NCBI GenBank assembly: GCA_030812955.1
Contig: JAUSTR010000013.1
Span: 1 to 57,613, forward strand
Reading direction: 5' to 3'
Source: Bacillus alveayuensis
Lineage (GTDB): Bacteria; Bacillota; Bacilli; Bacillales; Aeribacillaceae
DNA length: 57,613 bases
Below the pieces are notes generated by a model. The model had not been told where the DNA came from and did not search any database. It worked only from the letters and a program-made list of their open reading frames with translations. Below, one piece after another: positions 34,987 to 44,324 of the stretch. The position numbers and the translations under genes were made by a program. Positions within the stretch are counted from its first letter, which is position 1; every line of letters starts with the position of its first letter.

Positions 34987-37900
34987 ATGTTACGTTACAG
35001 CGATTTAATTCAATTTGAATCAATTGAATCCGTTGTGCAATTACGCGATGCGGATGATAAAGAACGCGCGTTTCACTTACTTGATACTTATGTTATTTCC
35101 GACCGTATGGCCGAGCAACTAGATGATATTATCATCGAGCAACTTCAGTTTGATCGTATCGTTGATAATAAGGGATTATTGATTGTTGGTAACTACGGTA
35201 CAGGTAAATCGCACTTAATGAGTGTCATTTCGACGATTGCTGAGCAGCCAGGGGCAAGTGAGCATATTAAAAATGAACGTGTTGCAAAAAAAGCAAAAGA
35301 AATTGAAGGAAAGTTTAAAGTGATTCGTACAGAAATAGGCGCTGTTGCGATGTCTTTACGTGACATTATTTGCCAAGCACTACAACAAGGTCTAGCGAAT
35401 CTAGGAATTGATTATACTTTTCCAAGAGCTGATGAAGTAACAAATAATAAAGACATGCTTTATGAAATGATGGAATTATTCCACGAACAATATCCTGATC
35501 AAGGGCTCATGCTTGTTGTAGACGAATTATTAGACTATTTGCGCAGCCGCAAAGAGCAGGAACTCACTTTAGACTTAGGATTTTTACGCGAATTTGGGGA
35601 AGTCTGTAGTAAAACTCGTTTACGCTTCATCGCTGGAATCCAAGAAATGTTATTTGACAACCCAAAATTCCAATTCGTTGCCGACTCATTACGTCGGGTA
35701 AAAGAACGTTTCCAAGAAGTAAGAATTATCCGCGAAGATATTGCTTACGTTGTGTCGGAACGTCTATTGAAAAAGGATGAAAAACAAAAAGCGTTAATTC
35801 GCGAGCATTTAAGCAAATTTACATCATTATACCATCGTCTTGGAGAAGATATTGAAACGAATGTCAACCTTTTCCCGATCCATCCTGCCTACTTGGAAAC
35901 ATTTGAAAAGGTAAATATCGCGGAAAAACGGGTTGTTTTACAAACAATCAGTAGAGAAATCCGAAAGCTATTGACCGAAGAAGTTCCTGAAAATGAAACA
36001 GGGATTATTTCATTTGACCGTTATTGGCAATATATTGAAGAAGACTCTTCACTAAGAAGTAATCCGAATGTAAAAGAAGTGATGAGCAAAGTACAGACGT
36101 TGAAAGACCGTGTGCAAAATGGCTTAAAACGTCCTGCTTATAAACCAGCGGCATTACGAATTGTCAATGCACTTGCCGTTTACCGTTTAGCGACAGATGA
36201 TATTAATACACCAGTCGGTTTAACATCTGAAGAACTGAGAGACAAATTGTTCTTAAATATTGGAATGTTGCTAGACATGGATGATGACGCAGCGGATTTC
36301 TTAAAAACAACGATTGAAGCAGTACTTAAAGAAATCATGACAGCGGTTAGCTTCCAATATATTTCTACGAACCAAGAGAATGGGCAGTATTACTTGGATG
36401 TTAAAAAAGATATTGCGGTAGACGAGTTAATTGAAAAACGTGGAGAAGAGTTAACGGACAATCAGTTAGACCGCTACTATTTTGAAGTACTAAAACAAGC
36501 AACGGAAGTAGCAGATAACACATACGTAACCGGCTATAAAATTTGGCTGCATGAAATTCCTTGGGAAGATCGCCGTGTCAAACGTCAAGGATATTTATTC
36601 TTTGGTGCGCCAAATGAACGTTCAACGGCTCAACCTGAGCGAGATTTCTATATTTATATGTTACAGCCATTCGAACCTCCAAAATTTAAAGACGAAGAAA
36701 AAGCCGATGAAGTGTTCTTCCGTATGACTAAAAAGGATGATCGATTTGTCCGTTTATTGCGTTTATATGGTGGAGCGCGTGAAATGAGCAACGATGCTGC
36801 TGCTACTACAAAACGTTTATATAACGATAAAGCAGCAAGCTCTTTAAGAAGTCTTGTTACTTGGTTAAAAGAAAACTTTGTAGAAGCCTTTGAAATTCAA
36901 TATCGTGGTAAAAAAGGTTCCGTATTAGAATTCGGTATGTTTCTTCCTGGAAATGCCACATTAATTGAAATCATTAACACAGTGGCTGAAGGGTTGCTCA
37001 GTCAATGGTTTGAAGAAAAATATAAAGATTATCCTTCTTTCCGAAAATTAGAAAGAGGATACTTAACAAAAGACAATATGGCAACTTATATCAGTGATGC
37101 TCTTTCTTACATTAATGGAAGAAAAACGAGCCAAGGGGAAGCAATTCTAAACGGACTAGTGTTATTAGCTCAAAAAGGCGAATTAAACGTTCGCGGTTCT
37201 GGATATGCACGCTGGGTTATTGAAAAACTAGAAGAAAAAGGACATGGACAGGTACTTAATCAAAACGAGTTAATTGAGACCATCTACACGGTTCAAGGTA
37301 CAGAAGATGTCAGATTGACAAAAGAATTTTGCATGGAGCCGGAGTTATTAGTTGTTGTGTTAGGTGCCCTTATTCAACAAGGTGAAATTGTCGTAACAGT
37401 AGATAATAAAACATACGAAGCGATGAACTTCGGTGAGTTTATCAAACTTCCTTTAAGCAAGCTAACGAATTTTAGTCATATTAAAAAACCAAGCGGGTTG
37501 CCAATTCCAGCAATTTACGCATTAATTGATATGTTTGATATCGGTAAAGGAAATGTGACTGATGAAAGTTGGCTAGAATTCGCCATTAAGCAAATCATTA
37601 ACCAATCGCGCCAAGCAGTTGAGAAAACGGTGAAAATGATTAATGATGTCCGTAATAAATTCCATATTTGGGATGGTCCTTTATTTTCAAGTGACGAACG
37701 TGCAGAATACATCGCGCAACTTGAAAGCTTAAAAACGTTCTTAGAAGGCCTTCAAGTTTATAACACGCGAGCAAAAATGACAAACTTAAAATATAGCGTG
37801 TCCGATATTGAACAACAAAACGAAAACTTAAAGATTGTTACTAAGCTTGAACAATTACAACAAAAAATTCACGAATACACCAAAGTAGCCGATTACTTAT

Positions 37901-38688
37901 CGAAAGCGAAATTAGTTATGTCTACAAATCGAGAGTGGCTCGAAAGCGTTGACGTAGCGTTAGACAACTTAGCGATTGCATTAAAAGAAAATAGCGATTG
38001 TTCAAGTGAGATTCATGAATTAGAGAAATTAAAAGAAGAATATATGCAACATTATTTACAGTTACATCATCAAGCGCGTTTAAATGCGACTGAAGAAAAC
38101 AAGAAAAAAGCATTATTGAATGACAAACGTTACCTTGCATTAAAAGAGTTGGTATCAAGAATTGATTTATTACCTCGTCAAGCACTAGATGTGTGGATTA
38201 AAAACATTCAATCATTAAAATCTTGTTATCAATTGACACGTGAGCAATTGCAACATGATCCAATTTGCCCACATTGTAAGTTCAATCCGCGTGACGAAGT
38301 TATGGTACAACGAATTTCATTAGAGCAATTAGAAGAACGGTTAGATGATTTGTTAAATACGTGGACAGAAACGTTATTAACCAACTTTAACGATCCAATT
38401 GTTCAAGAAGGAATCTCGTTATTAAGTGCTGATCAACAACAGCTCGTAAATGATTTTATTCAAAAGAAACAGTTTGACTTACCGATTGATATTCGCCTTC
38501 TTGAAATTATTAATGACTTACTAAAGGGAATTCATAAAGAAGAAATTCATATTGACCAACTTGTGAAAATGATGGGCGATGGTAACCCATTAACAGTCGA
38601 CGAAGTGAGAAGAAACTTTGAAATGTTGATGAGGGGAATTGTGGGCAACAACCAACCACATCGTGTGCGCATCATGGTAAAGAAGTAA
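34987..38688 (+). CDS. brxC: BREX-3 large ATPase BrxC/PglY
   Basis: A 1233-residue AAA-type ATPase, the largest BREX protein. Walker A GNYGTGKSHL is near residue 68 and Walker B LMLVVDELLDYL near 175. Long helical regions and coiled-coil-like segments fill the C-terminal half, and a zinc-knuckle-like CPHCKFN lies near residue 1097. BrxC is essential in studied BREX systems and is thought to act with PglX and PglZ in methylation and phage exclusion. ATG at 34987 with AAGGGGG upstream. Followed after 15 bases by pglX. Confidence 0.9.
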   Translation: MLRYSDLIQFESIESVVQLRDADDKERAFHLLDTYVISDRMAEQLDDIIIEQLQFDRIVDNKGLLIVGNYGTGKSHLMSVISTIAEQPGASEHIKNERVAKKAKEIEGKFKVIRTEIGAVAMSLRDIICQALQQGLANLGIDYTFPRADEVTNNKDMLYEMMELFHEQYPDQGLMLVVDELLDYLRSRKEQELTLDLGFLREFGEVCSKTRLRFIAGIQEMLFDNPKFQFVADSLRRVKERFQEVRIIREDIAYVVSERLLKKDEKQKALIREHLSKFTSLYHRLGEDIETNVNLFPIHPAYLETFEKVNIAEKRVVLQTISREIRKLLTEEVPENETGIISFDRYWQYIEEDSSLRSNPNVKEVMSKVQTLKDRVQNGLKRPAYKPAALRIVNALAVYRLATDDINTPVGLTSEELRDKLFLNIGMLLDMDDDAADFLKTTIEAVLKEIMTAVSFQYISTNQENGQYYLDVKKDIAVDELIEKRGEELTDNQLDRYYFEVLKQATEVADNTYVTGYKIWLHEIPWEDRRVKRQGYLFFGAPNERSTAQPERDFYIYMLQPFEPPKFKDEEKADEVFFRMTKKDDRFVRLLRLYGGAREMSNDAAATTKRLYNDKAASSLRSLVTWLKENFVEAFEIQYRGKKGSVLEFGMFLPGNATLIEIINTVAEGLLSQWFEEKYKDYPSFRKLERGYLTKDNMATYISDALSYINGRKTSQGEAILNGLVLLAQKGELNVRGSGYARWVIEKLEEKGHGQVLNQNELIETIYTVQGTEDVRLTKEFCMEPELLVVVLGALIQQGEIVVTVDNKTYEAMNFGEFIKLPLSKLTNFSHIKKPSGLPIPAIYALIDMFDIGKGNVTDESWLEFAIKQIINQSRQAVEKTVKMINDVRNKFHIWDGPLFSSDERAEYIAQLESLKTFLEGLQVYNTRAKMTNLKYSVSDIEQQNENLKIVTKLEQLQQKIHEYTKVADYLSKAKLVMSTNREWLESVDVALDNLAIALKENSDCSSEIHELEKLKEEYMQHYLQLHHQARLNATEENKKKALLNDKRYLALKELVSRIDLLPRQALDVWIKNIQSLKSCYQLTREQLQHDPICPHCKFNPRDEVMVQRISLEQLEERLDDLLNTWTETLLTNFNDPIVQEGISLLSADQQQLVNDFIQKKQFDLPIDIRLLEIINDLLKGIHKEEIHIDQLVKMMGDGNPLTVDEVRRNFEMLMRGIVGNNQPHRVRIMVKK

Positions 38689-38703
38689 AGGGAGGAAACA
38701 ACA

Positions 38704-41508
38704 TTGGACGAAAAACAATTGTCTTTACTAGATGATGACCAAGCAGACAACGGGACGGTTGTCTGCTTAGGCATGACATTCAAAAATGATGAGGAACGAA
38801 GAGAATATTTCCGAAACGAATTACGCAAAAAACTACCAGAACTAAAGAAAATCGAAGGATTCCCAATCGGGGATGATGAAGACATTATCGCTTTGTCTGA
38901 TCCCCCATACTACACAGCATGCCCGAATCCGTGGATTAATGATTTTATTGAAGAATGGGAACGCGAGAAAAAAGAGAAGTATGGTAGAGATGAGAATGAG
39001 GAGTATCATCGCGAACCGTTCGCGGCGGATGTGAGTGAGGGTAAGAATGATCCAATTTATAATGCACATAGTTATCATACTAAAGTACCCCATAGAGCGA
39101 TAATGAGGTATATTTTACATTACACTAAACCAGGTGATATAGTTTTCGATGGTTTTGGTGGTACAGGGATGACTGGAGTTGCAGCAAATTTGTGTAATGA
39201 TCCAAAGGAAATACAAAAACTTGGGTATACAGTAGATCAAGAATTAAACATATTTGATGAGGATTCTAATATTATTTCTAAACTGGGAGTCAGAAATTGT
39301 ATTCTGAATGATTTATCTCCAACTGCTACACTAATTTCAAATAGCTATCTATCTAACTTAGAGGATAAAAGAGCATTTTTAGATGAAGCTAATATGATTA
39401 TAGAAGAAATAGAACAGGAATGTGGATGGATGTTTGAAACAAAAGTCGAACAGAACGATTCAAAGATAGGAAGAGTTAACTATACGGTTTGGAGCGATTT
39501 ATTTATCTGTAATAACTGTACCAAAGAATTAATATACTGGGATATCTCTGTGGATGAACAAGAAAAAAAGTTAAAAGATGAAATGTATTGTAGACATTGT
39601 GGTGTGAAAGTAAATAAACGGGAGTTAGAAAGAGTTTATGAAAGTTACTATGATCCTAAACTAGGAAAAGTAATAAGGGAACCTAAACAAGTACCAGTCC
39701 TAATAAACTACACTTATGGAAAACAAAGATTTGATAAAAAACCAGATGAATTTGATTTTGAGCTTTTTATGCGTATAAAAGAGATGAAAATAAGTACATG
39801 GTATCCAACAAACGGATTAAAAAATGGAGATAAAACAGTTGAACCAAGAAGAATCGGTTTAGAATACGTTCATCAATTTTATTCAAAAAGAAATTTAGCT
39901 GTGATTTCTTTGTTTCTAGCTAAAGTTAAAAATTCAAAATACAAAAATCTCTTCCTCAATATTTTAAGAAGCAGTATGACCTATTCTAACAGGATGGTAA
40001 AAGTTAACATTCCGCGTTTGTTAAGCAAAGGAGGAATATATTCCTTTGGTTTTGTTAATGGAACCTATTATATTCCGAGCATCAATGGAGAGCGTTCAAT
40101 GATTGATGCATTAAAGAGTAAAATTGAATCTACTGCAAAGACACTTTTTGAAAAACCTACTAGATATTGTATTACAAATCAGAGTATTACAAATATAAGT
40201 CTACTCAAGAACGATTCTATTGATTATATTTTCATTGACCCACCTTTTGGATCGAACCTTATGTATTCTGAGTTGAATTATTTATGGGAATCTTGGTTAA
40301 GAGTTTTCACTGATGAAGCTCCAGAGGCAATAGTAAACAAAAGTCAAGAAAAAATTATAGATAATTATCGACTATTAATGTTAGACTCTTTTAAAGAGTG
40401 TTATAGGGTGCTTAAACCTGGAAGGTGGATAACAGTAGAATTTAGTAATTCTCAGGCAAGTGTTTGGAATTCGATTAGAGAAGCGTTAGAAAGAGCCGGA
40501 TTTATTATTGCAGATGTATCTTCACTGGATAAAAAACAAGGAACTTTTAATGCCATTACCACAACTACTGCGGTTAAACAAGACTTAGTTATTTCTGCTT
40601 ACAAACCTAAACAAGAAAATATTGAGAAGATGCGGCGAGAACAAAATACTGAAGAATCCGCATGGACGTTTGTCCGTCAGCATCTTGAACAGTTACCGGT
40701 GTTTGTTGGACATAAAGGTGAGGCGCAAATTATTACAGAGCGTACACCACGTATCTTGTTCGACCGCATGGTTGCATATCATGTTCAAAACGGTTTGCCT
40801 GTTCCGATTTCATCGGCAGATTTCCAGGAAAAAGTGGCACAGCGATTCCCGATGCGTGATGGAATGGTGTTTTTAGAAAGTCAAGTAGCGGAGTATGATA
40901 AAAAACGATTGTTGGTCAAAGAATTCGTGCAAATGAATTTGTTTGTGTCTGATGAGAACAGTGCCATCGAATGGTTGCGTCAGCAGTTATTAAAGAAGCC
41001 GCAGACGAGGCAAGATATTCATCCAAACTTTATGAAAGAAATTCAGCATATTGCGAAACATGAGAAGTTGCCTGAGTTGGATGACTTATTGCATCAAAAC
41101 TTCTTGAAATATGAAGGTGACGGTCCTGTACCAGACCAAATTGCAAGCTATCTCCGCCGAAACTATAAAGATTTACGCGGTTTAGAAAGCGATGATCCAC
41201 AACTAAAAGAAAAAGCGATGAACCGTTGGTACGTACCGGATCCAAACAAACAAGCTGATTTAGAGAAGCTTCGTGAAAAAGCATTGTTACGTGAATTTGA
41301 AGGTTACTTAGAAGAATTAGAAAAGAGCAAGAAAAAGCTCAAACAATTCCGTACAGAAGCGATTCGTGCTGGATTTAAGAAAGCATGGAGTGAAAAAGAT
41401 TATGAAAAGATTGTCAAAGTGGGTGACCGTTTACCAGAAAAAGTTATTCAAGAAGATGACAAATTGTTAATGTACTACGATAACGCGCAAATCCGTTTAG
41501 GTTTATAA
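38704..41508 (+). CDS. pglX: BREX-3 adenine-specific DNA methyltransferase PglX
   Basis: A 934-residue N6-adenine methyltransferase of the BREX-3 (PglXI) type. Motifs: DPPYYTACPNPW at residue 66, the SAM-binding FDGFGGTGMTG near 148, a zinc ribbon CNNC...CRHC near 268-300, and a second FIDPPFGSN near 511. It marks host DNA so that BREX spares it. The TTG start at 38704 follows AGGGAGG. Codon use in about 39040-40610 is more AT-rich and richer in AGA codons than at either end, suggesting that the catalytic/recognition core was exchanged by recombination. A perfect hairpin follows. Confidence 0.9.
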   Translation: MDEKQLSLLDDDQADNGTVVCLGMTFKNDEERREYFRNELRKKLPELKKIEGFPIGDDEDIIALSDPPYYTACPNPWINDFIEEWEREKKEKYGRDENEEYHREPFAADVSEGKNDPIYNAHSYHTKVPHRAIMRYILHYTKPGDIVFDGFGGTGMTGVAANLCNDPKEIQKLGYTVDQELNIFDEDSNIISKLGVRNCILNDLSPTATLISNSYLSNLEDKRAFLDEANMIIEEIEQECGWMFETKVEQNDSKIGRVNYTVWSDLFICNNCTKELIYWDISVDEQEKKLKDEMYCRHCGVKVNKRELERVYESYYDPKLGKVIREPKQVPVLINYTYGKQRFDKKPDEFDFELFMRIKEMKISTWYPTNGLKNGDKTVEPRRIGLEYVHQFYSKRNLAVISLFLAKVKNSKYKNLFLNILRSSMTYSNRMVKVNIPRLLSKGGIYSFGFVNGTYYIPSINGERSMIDALKSKIESTAKTLFEKPTRYCITNQSITNISLLKNDSIDYIFIDPPFGSNLMYSELNYLWESWLRVFTDEAPEAIVNKSQEKIIDNYRLLMLDSFKECYRVLKPGRWITVEFSNSQASVWNSIREALERAGFIIADVSSLDKKQGTFNAITTTTAVKQDLVISAYKPKQENIEKMRREQNTEESAWTFVRQHLEQLPVFVGHKGEAQIITERTPRILFDRMVAYHVQNGLPVPISSADFQEKVAQRFPMRDGMVFLESQVAEYDKKRLLVKEFVQMNLFVSDENSAIEWLRQQLLKKPQTRQDIHPNFMKEIQHIAKHEKLPELDDLLHQNFLKYEGDGPVPDQIASYLRRNYKDLRGLESDDPQLKEKAMNRWYVPDPNKQADLEKLREKALLREFEGYLEELEKSKKKLKQFRTEAIRAGFKKAWSEKDYEKIVKVGDRLPEKVIQEDDKLLMYYDNAQIRLGL

Positions 41509-41511
41509 TTG

Positions 41512-41552
41512 ATTGAAAGCCTGATTTTTACCAAAAAAATCAGGCTTTCAAT
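41512..41552. terminator. Perfect hairpin between pglX and pglZ
   Basis: An 18-bp perfect inverted repeat (ATTGAAAGCCTGATTTTT against its complement, five-base loop) splits the BREX genes into two transcription units. Confidence 0.85.
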
Positions 41553-41561
41553 ATTTAACAT

Positions 41562-41570
41562 TGTTATAAT
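41562..41570 (+). promoter_or_regulatory. Extended -10 promoter of pglZ
   Basis: TGTTATAAT is a perfect extended -10 (TGnTATAAT), 45 bases before the pglZ ATG and right after the terminator-like hairpin. No good -35 is visible, as allowed for extended -10 promoters. Confidence 0.6.
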
Positions 41571-41614
41571 GTAATCATAATGGGCAAGGGAAGAAATCTT
41601 TTTAAGGTGAGATT

Positions 41615-43567
41615 ATGAAAACTTGGCGTGATGAAATTATACAAAAGTTAGTCAATCAGTCTTATTCGTTACTATTAGTCAATGATCCGGATTTTTTATT
41701 GAATGATGAAAAAATTCTTCAACGATTAAGAGAGAATGAATATGAAGTCATTCATTTTAACGATAGCATCTTTATTCGTCACCTGTATGAGTCTCAATTT
41801 AGAGAGAAGGTCGAGCAAGATCAATTAAAATTGCTTTTCTTTAGTAATAAAGAAAATCACGTTTATTTTCCATATGATTTTTTACAAAATGGATACCATA
41901 TTGACTTAAAGATTAGCGAGTTATTTCCAAAGTTTTCGCCAGGCATTGTTAAACAATTAGACAAAGAAGATTTCGATGTCTTGCATACTGTTCATAAACA
42001 GTATCAAGGCTCTTCTTCTGATAAGGAAACGTTAGAATATATCGTTAAACATGTTTATAAAATTGTTCATGAACTAATTGATAGTGAAGTCGAGTTATAT
42101 AAATTGCTCCTTTCGATTCATTACGAGAAGAAACAATTACCGTTGATTGTACAGCAATTTTTAATCGAAAGGTTATCAGGCAAAAACGTATTTGAAGGAA
42201 TACCTATAAAACGTTTGCTTACATCTTCTAGTTATTTTTTTCAATATATAGAGAAGCAATGGGTTACATTTGTTCATCAATTACTGGATTTACAAGAGGG
42301 AAGTGTATTAGAAGAAACTCCTTTGTATTTAGCTCATCCATTTTCTAATCCAGATGTTAGAAGGCTGATGAACGATTTATTTGCAGAAGGTTATATTAGA
42401 AAAATCAAAACGAACGTATCATATTCTTTTCCAACTTGGATGAAATACGGTGTAGAAGTGGATGAGGATGGTTCATTGCAGGAAAAAATTCGTCATCTTC
42501 ATGAAAAAATCATGGAGCAAATCACTTCTGCATCTCGCTATAAAGATTGGATTAACATAATGGAACTGATGGCTGAATACAAGTGTACAGTTTTAGATAC
42601 AAACAAACAAGAATATGAGAGCGAAGTAAATGTTCTTTTCTGTAAAGTAAACGAAATGTTTGAAAAATGGATGATGGAAGGCTACCGTTCATTAACAAGT
42701 CTGCCGCCGGTTCCTAAACCGAAAATGGTTCATCATATTGTACACTTTCTTGCATCGAAGCGGGGACAAAATGAAAAAATCGCTTTGCTAGTATTGGACG
42801 GGATGAGCTATGTTCAATGGAAAAAAATCAAGTATTATTTAACCAATAAAGGCTTCTCCTTTGAAGAAAACGGTGTGTTTTCTTGGGTTCCGACATTAAC
42901 ATCGGTTTCTCGTCAAGCCATTTTTGCTGGTAATTTTCCATCTGCATTTTCACAAAGTATTGGCACAACCGCAAAAGAAGAGAACTATTGGAAAACATTT
43001 TGGGAAAATAGCGGACTATTAAAACAATATGTTTCATATCAAAAGGGATTAGGAAAAGAAGCTTATAAAAAGGAAGGAATTGCAGCCTTTAAACGTCCGA
43101 ACGTTAAAGTATATGGCGCTGTTATTGACATAATCGACCAATTTATCCATGGAGCCGTACAAGGTGAAAAAAGTTTAATGTCGGAACTGCAATTATGGTT
43201 AAAAACAGACTATTTAGCGCAATTATTAACTGATTTGCATCGCGAAAAATTCACCATTTACATTACATCTGACCATGGGAATACAGAAAGTGTAGGTATT
43301 GGTAGAATTTCTGAAGGTGTATTAGTAGAACAAAAAGGAGAACGGGTTCGAGTTTACACAGATACCATTTTGTTTAAAGACGCAGCCGAAAAAATAGGTG
43401 GTATTCCTTGGACTGGTGTAGGATTACCGAAAGACTATCATGCTTTATTAGCTCACTATGGACAAGCATTTGTCAATAAAAATGAGCGAATTGTTAGCCA
43501 CGGTAGTATTAGTATGGAGGAAGTCATCGTTCCTTTGGTGAAAGTGATTCCATCTTTAGGAGGATAA
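41615..43567 (+). CDS. pglZ: BREX alkaline-phosphatase-fold protein PglZ
   Basis: A 650-residue PglZ-domain protein. The alkaline-phosphatase-superfamily metal motifs are LLVLDGMSY (about residue 392) and TSDHGNTE (about 551). The N-terminal half is helical and BREX-specific. PglZ is a hallmark protein of all BREX and Pgl systems and has metal-dependent nuclease activity in at least one studied system. ATG at 41615 follows AAGGTGAG. Three bases separate it from brxA. Confidence 0.93.
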   Translation: MKTWRDEIIQKLVNQSYSLLLVNDPDFLLNDEKILQRLRENEYEVIHFNDSIFIRHLYESQFREKVEQDQLKLLFFSNKENHVYFPYDFLQNGYHIDLKISELFPKFSPGIVKQLDKEDFDVLHTVHKQYQGSSSDKETLEYIVKHVYKIVHELIDSEVELYKLLLSIHYEKKQLPLIVQQFLIERLSGKNVFEGIPIKRLLTSSSYFFQYIEKQWVTFVHQLLDLQEGSVLEETPLYLAHPFSNPDVRRLMNDLFAEGYIRKIKTNVSYSFPTWMKYGVEVDEDGSLQEKIRHLHEKIMEQITSASRYKDWINIMELMAEYKCTVLDTNKQEYESEVNVLFCKVNEMFEKWMMEGYRSLTSLPPVPKPKMVHHIVHFLASKRGQNEKIALLVLDGMSYVQWKKIKYYLTNKGFSFEENGVFSWVPTLTSVSRQAIFAGNFPSAFSQSIGTTAKEENYWKTFWENSGLLKQYVSYQKGLGKEAYKKEGIAAFKRPNVKVYGAVIDIIDQFIHGAVQGEKSLMSELQLWLKTDYLAQLLTDLHREKFTIYITSDHGNTESVGIGRISEGVLVEQKGERVRVYTDTILFKDAAEKIGGIPWTGVGLPKDYHALLAHYGQAFVNKNERIVSHGSISMEEVIVPLVKVIPSLGG

Positions 43568-43570
43568 CAA

Positions 43571-44284
43571 ATGGTTAAACCAGTAGGATTTGATCAGAAA
43601 ATAATGTTACATCATTTAGATTTTACTGCGAATGAAGCGAGGAAATTATCAAGAAAGGAAATGTATGAAGTTTTAGATTATTTTTTACGGAGTGATATTC
43701 TCGGGGCGAAATCTAGAAAGAACGCCATCACGATGTTAATGAAAATTTGGTATTTAGTAGATGAGGAGATTATTGCATTACGAGACAAAGCACTCGAAAT
43801 GTTCCCTCATTTGACAAAAGAAGAACGATTATTGGTTCATTGGGGAATGACGATTCTTGCTTATCCATTTTTTAAAGACTTGGTACAGGAACTAGGAAGG
43901 CTGCTTCGTTTGCAAGATGAAGTTCCAAGCGCCGTAATCGGAAGAAAAATGAAGGAGTTGTACGGAGATCGTAGACGTGTCGAAGTAGCAACAAGTGCGG
44001 TATTAACAAGTATAAAAACGTGGGGAATAGTCGATCTGTTAAAAAGTCGTTCATATAAGTTAGGCTCAAAAATGTCAATAACATCAACGGATCTTAATCC
44101 ATTTATTACAGAAGTGATTTTACGAGCAACGAATGTTACAGGCATGCCTATTGACCTGCTTCATAATCATGCTTTATTCTTTCCGTTTTCATTTGAGATA
44201 AGTGCGACAGAGTTACGAAATAATCATCAGTTTCGTATAAATAGACAAGGAGTCGATATGGTGACAGTCGAACTGTCTTTGTGA
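43571..44284 (+). CDS. brxA: BREX protein BrxA
   Basis: A 237-residue basic, helical protein of the BrxA (DUF1819-like) family, starting MVKPVGFDQKIMLHHL. BrxA is a small BREX core component reported to bind DNA; its place after pglZ is typical for type 3. ATG at 43571 follows TAGGAGG. The segment ERLLVHWGMTILAYPFFKDL is the most conserved-looking part. It looks intact. Confidence 0.82.
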   Translation: MVKPVGFDQKIMLHHLDFTANEARKLSRKEMYEVLDYFLRSDILGAKSRKNAITMLMKIWYLVDEEIIALRDKALEMFPHLTKEERLLVHWGMTILAYPFFKDLVQELGRLLRLQDEVPSAVIGRKMKELYGDRRRVEVATSAVLTSIKTWGIVDLLKSRSYKLGSKMSITSTDLNPFITEVILRATNVTGMPIDLLHNHALFFPFSFEISATELRNNHQFRINRQGVDMVTVELSL

Positions 44285-44324
44285 TCATGATTAGGTTCCT
44301 ATTGTTTTCCGTGGAGGGTGTATG

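Noticed and set aside
38842-39093. Minus-strand ORF inside pglX
   Set aside because: Shadow frame; pglX has clear methyltransferase motifs across this stretch.
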